DNA from: Patagioenas fasciata
Taxonomy: Eukaryota; Chordata; Aves; Columbiformes; Columbidae
Reading direction: 5' to 3'
Assembly (NCBI RefSeq): GCF_037038585.1
Contig: NC_092560.1
Location: 61,632,049 to 61,696,048 of the forward strand
Length of the DNA: 64,000 bases
Shown here: one piece after another, positions 61,241-64,000 of the stretch
Position numbering within the stretch: the stretch's first letter is position 1
Layout: each line of letters begins with the position of its first letter
Made by a program: the position numbers and the translations under genes
Notes under the pieces: model-generated
Databases searched by the model: none
What the model was told of the DNA's origin: nothing
What the model saw: the letters and a program-made list of their open reading frames with translations, nothing else

Positions 61241-61290
61241 TGAACTTTGAACTGTATCTGCAAAGCAAGATAAACAAGAGCCCTATAAAT
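61241..61290 (+). promoter_or_regulatory. SELENOP: SELENOP promoter: HNF4-like DR1, forkhead-like site, TATA box
   Basis: TGAACTTTGAACT (61241-61253) is an HNF4-type direct repeat with one-base spacing. GATAAACAAG (61269-61278) is a forkhead-type site. TATAAAT (61284-61290) lies about 30 bp before the inferred start. The mammalian SELENOP promoter is known to respond to HNF4A and FOXO1, so the arrangement fits a hepatic plasma-protein gene. Confidence 0.75.
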
Positions 61291-61314
61291 ACCACAGCGC
61301 TTTTCCTCGCGCTG

Positions 61315-61368
61315 TTTTCCTCTGCCACGGAGTTGAGCAGAAGCTGCCAAGGAGCGGGGGAGCAAAGG
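61315..61368 (+). other. SELENOP: SELENOP non-coding exon 1 (start inferred)
   Basis: The sequence after the TATA box runs to a strong donor, GCAAAGG|GTAAGTG, with the last exon base at 61368. The 5' end is placed about 30 bp past the TATA box. There is no ATG in it, as expected for the untranslated first exon. Confidence 0.65.
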
Positions 61369-62837
61369 GTAAGTGTGCAGGTTTTGCTGTGAAACAGCTT
61401 CGTGACTTAAGATTTGGCAAAGTTTCTTCTCATTTCCTTGGCTGAGGCAGCTAACTGTGGAAATTTCCATTGGAAACCAACTAGAAAGTTGAAACGCGAA
61501 GAGAAGTGTAGTTCAGAGTGCAGCTCTCTTCTCCCTCGCAGGGCAGCCAGCTGTGCGCCGGTGCTGCTGCAGGATGCACAGCACCATCTCAAGGAGTTTC
61601 TCACAAGAGTTTAGTGTGTTTACAATGGATATAAATGTGGGTAGCTTTCCAGATGCGTGGAAAGACCGAAAAAACAGCCCTGTTGATACCTACTGGATCA
61701 TGGTTTAATCTTCAAAGTAGTATACCTAAAACGCTTTTGTTAGAACTGCAGGAAAGAAACATTAGGGACAGATGGATTTAACAATGGTGTTGGCTTTGGA
61801 GTGGCTGGCTTTTGTTTTAGAAGATCAATTAGTAAGATACTTACACTTTTTCAGAATATGACAAAATTGATGAAATGGGTGTTATTTATCACAACTTAGT
61901 ATTTCCAAACCATGCTGTGTTTACTTTAAAACTTTGATGCGAGTGGCGAAATGATACGATTCCACAACCTATGACATGTTGGGGAGCAGTTTTATAATTT
62001 TATGTGGTTTTTGATAGTGGGTGTTTTCTGAACATACTAAGCCAAAATTTTTTATGTTAATGGATAAAAGGAAAAGATAATTATGAAATGTCTTGTATGC
62101 TTTGATTTTCATAAACATTAAATGGATTAAGTGTGGGTAGGAGATTTTATAAAATCTGAGGAATCCTGAAACTCCGTTTTCATTTCCTGTTTTTGCAAAA
62201 TTGTTTCTAGTGCCTGTGTTCTTAAGAGACTTTTCTCAATGAGAGCCAAATACTACAGACTGACTTGTAAAAGTCTTTAAGGTTTTTGTTTGCTTGTTTT
62301 TTATTTCTGCCAGGTTCTGTAATACTTGCTATATAACAAAATATACTGTTGGTGCAAGTACTTTTAAGGCAATGGGATTACCCTGGAGTCTGGAGTGAAC
62401 TGGTGTTGACGCTTATCGGTGTAAACTGGCTCAGCAAAACTGATTTCGAAATGCAAGAAATGAGGCTACTTTAAAATTGCTGAAGTATTAAAAACAGTCA
62501 AGCAGAAATTACAAAGAGGAAGGAACAATGTAGTCTGATTAGTAGCATTAAAAAAGAATCCAGTTATTTTGAACACTTTATATTCTGCTGTTTACATACA
62601 ACAACAACACGAAAAGTACTGCCTGTTTGGGGGAACTCCACTACAAAATGAAAGGCATATGATCAAGCACTAAACAAAATAGCTCGAGTTTATTCTTGCA
62701 GTTTTTTATTTTTGTTTTGTGTGTTTCTTTTTGTTTTTTTTTTAGCGGAATATCCTGCTGTGCTTTGTTATGGGAATTTCAGAGTCTGAACTTTGTTCAG
62801 GCACTGATCTTGTTTTGTTTGTTTTCTCTCTGTTCAG
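61369..62837 (+). other. SELENOP: SELENOP intron 1
   Basis: It runs from the GTAAGT donor to a pyrimidine-rich acceptor, TTTTCTCTCTGTTCAG. AT-rich, with no other feature seen. Confidence 0.65.
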
Positions 62838-63041
62838 ATAAAGCCCAGCCATGTGGGCAGGGCTGGGGCTACTTCTGGTTCTCTGTCTCCTCCCAGGAGG
62901 AGGGACAGAGACACAGAGCTGCAAGGAGGCCCCAGAATGGCGTATTGGGGAGGAAAACCCCATGCTGAACTCCAGGGGCTCCGTGACGGTGGTGGCTCTT
63001 CTCCAAGCTAGCTGATACTTGTGCCTGCTGCAGGCTTCCAG
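62838..63041 (+). CDS. SELENOP: SELENOP, selenoprotein P, first coding exon with selenocysteine (partial)
   Basis: A secreted plasma selenium carrier made mainly in liver; the N-terminal domain has a thioredoxin-like U-x-x-C redox centre (known for the family). The acceptor at 62837 precedes a 13-base leader and the ATG at 62851. The frame reads a signal peptide (MWAGLGLLLVLCLLPGGGTE), then PMLNSRGSVTVVALLQAS, then TGA at 63013-63015 (codon 55), then YLCLLQAS and donor CTTCCAG|GTAATT. The human protein has the same motif with selenocysteine at residue 59. The TGA is therefore read as Sec and is not a break. The exon ends in mid-codon (phase 2). Later exons and the SECIS elements lie beyond the right edge. 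The head-to-head arrangement with ZNF131 matches human. Confidence 0.95.
63013..63015 (+). other. SELENOP: Selenocysteine codon (UGA) of SELENOP
   Basis: The in-frame TGA lies between the codons for QAS and YLC, giving the conserved U-Y-L-C redox motif. The flanking residues match the vertebrate selenoprotein P active site on both sides. Confidence 0.95.
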
Positions 63042-64000
63042 GTAATTTTGTTAAAACATGACAGGTCAACTTTTGATGCCAGGATAATACATGTGCCCAA
63101 CTACAGCTGCAGTCAATGATCGCTACTTTCCTCAAATGCCACCATCCCAGCTGGTATATGTGTGACCCAGGGGCCAACACTGAGCAGGAGCATTCTGGGC
63201 AGTGGGTCAGATTCTTTGTCTCTTGACTTAGTGCTGATTGGCAGATCATTTTCTCCAGATTGTATTTACAGCATGAAAGTATGATGGACTTAACATTGAC
63301 TCATGAAAAACCAACAGAAACAGTTCCTCAAGACTATACTTCAGTTAGCAACAGATGATTAATGTGGCAAAGATGCTGAAGACAAGAAACATCATAATTC
63401 TCGGACACCGCTAGTACACCTGAAAGAGAGAGATCTGTGATCACCCATTTGTTATGTATGGTCTGTAGGGGAAAAGGCAAATCGAAACATGCACTTTTAA
63501 TGTGCTTTCCCAGACCCTATTCAAATGTCCTAGATAGAAGAAGTATTACAAAAGCTAAAGTAAAGAATGGTCATCTCAAAATAGTTGAAGCATTCAAAGG
63601 AATCATCACTGTTCTCTTTTCATACAAGACCTGGGACGTTGGTGCTCTAGTTTCTAGAACATACTTCTGTGCAAATAATTAGGTATCATGACAGTAACAG
63701 CAACAAGAAAATAATTTTGAATTGACCCAAACAGGAATTGCATACATCTCTTGTCTTGGATTCATTTAGTGATTGTGAAATCCTCCTTCTGGTTTAAAAA
63801 TTCATAGTACTGGCTTCAGAGCTTGATTTTAATCATAGTAATAACGTCTTAGTTTTCCCCTCTAGGCTGCATGACTTCATATTATAATAGTCTTTGGAAG
63901 TTTTTTAATATCTAGATTTGAAAAAGCAGTGGTAAATCTCTGGGTCCATCAAAGTCAAAAATGGGCTTTGTGGTTAACTTTGAAGGCATTTGGGTTTGAT
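63042..64000 (+). other. SELENOP: SELENOP intron 2 (continues off right edge)
   Basis: I cannot find the next exon (expected LEDL-type start) before the end of the window. Confidence 0.65.

Noticed and set aside
63013-63015. TGA in SELENOP as a pseudogene stop
   Set aside because: The flanking residues match the conserved selenocysteine motif and the exon has a proper donor; the codon is recoded.
1-64000. CRISPR arrays, tRNA or rRNA genes, bacterial operons
   Set aside because: Nothing of the kind was seen on reading; the gene structure is vertebrate throughout.

Overview
The window looks like avian nuclear DNA. It carries CR1 LINE fragments ending in 8-bp tandem tails, avian-type endogenous retroviral sequence, and vertebrate genes with GT-AG introns and a CpG-island promoter. 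The gene order NIM1K - ZNF131 - SELENOP matches the human 5p12 neighbourhood. As I recall, this block is on the Z chromosome in birds. The species cannot be told from the sequence.

Layout. (1) About 1-6.4 kb, minus strand: two coding exons of NIM1K, an AMPK-related Ser/Thr kinase. They cover the N-terminus and most of the N-lobe; the catalytic loop lies beyond the left edge. (2) 6.4-25 kb: non-coding sequence upstream of NIM1K. It holds old CR1 pieces, a probable solo LTR on the minus strand (about 20.95-21.55 kb), a perfect 33-bp direct repeat and AT-rich filler. (3) 25-47.8 kb, minus strand: the complete coding region of ZNF131, a BTB and C2H2 zinc-finger transcription factor. Six coding exons join in phase to 611 codons, with a probable non-coding first exon in a CpG island at about 47-48.7 kb. 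(4) 33.0-40.0 kb: a nearly complete class III (ERV-L-like) provirus on the plus strand, antisense inside the ZNF131 intron that separates the BTB exons from the zinc-finger exons. It has both LTRs, a 5-bp target duplication, a tRNA-Lys-type primer site, gag and pro-pol, and no env. (5) 48.7-55.7 kb: CR1 insertions, including a roughly 2-kb copy with an open reverse-transcriptase frame. (6) 61.2-64 kb, plus strand: the 5' end of SELENOP (selenoprotein P). It has a liver-type promoter (HNF4-like DR1, forkhead-like and TATA motifs), a non-coding exon 1, and a first coding exon whose in-frame TGA is the selenocysteine codon. The rest, including the SECIS elements, lies beyond the right edge.

The host genes are ordinary vertebrate genes. 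The most unusual content is in the provirus. Its two LTRs differ by only five transitions and two small indels, so it is young. Gag and pol share one frame, separated by a single TAG followed five bases later by a stable hairpin, which suggests stop-codon readthrough. The Gag-position protein begins with membrane-like hydrophobic segments. Also notable are the selenocysteine exon, which simple ORF calling misses, and a perfect 27-bp inverted repeat at a CR1 junction.
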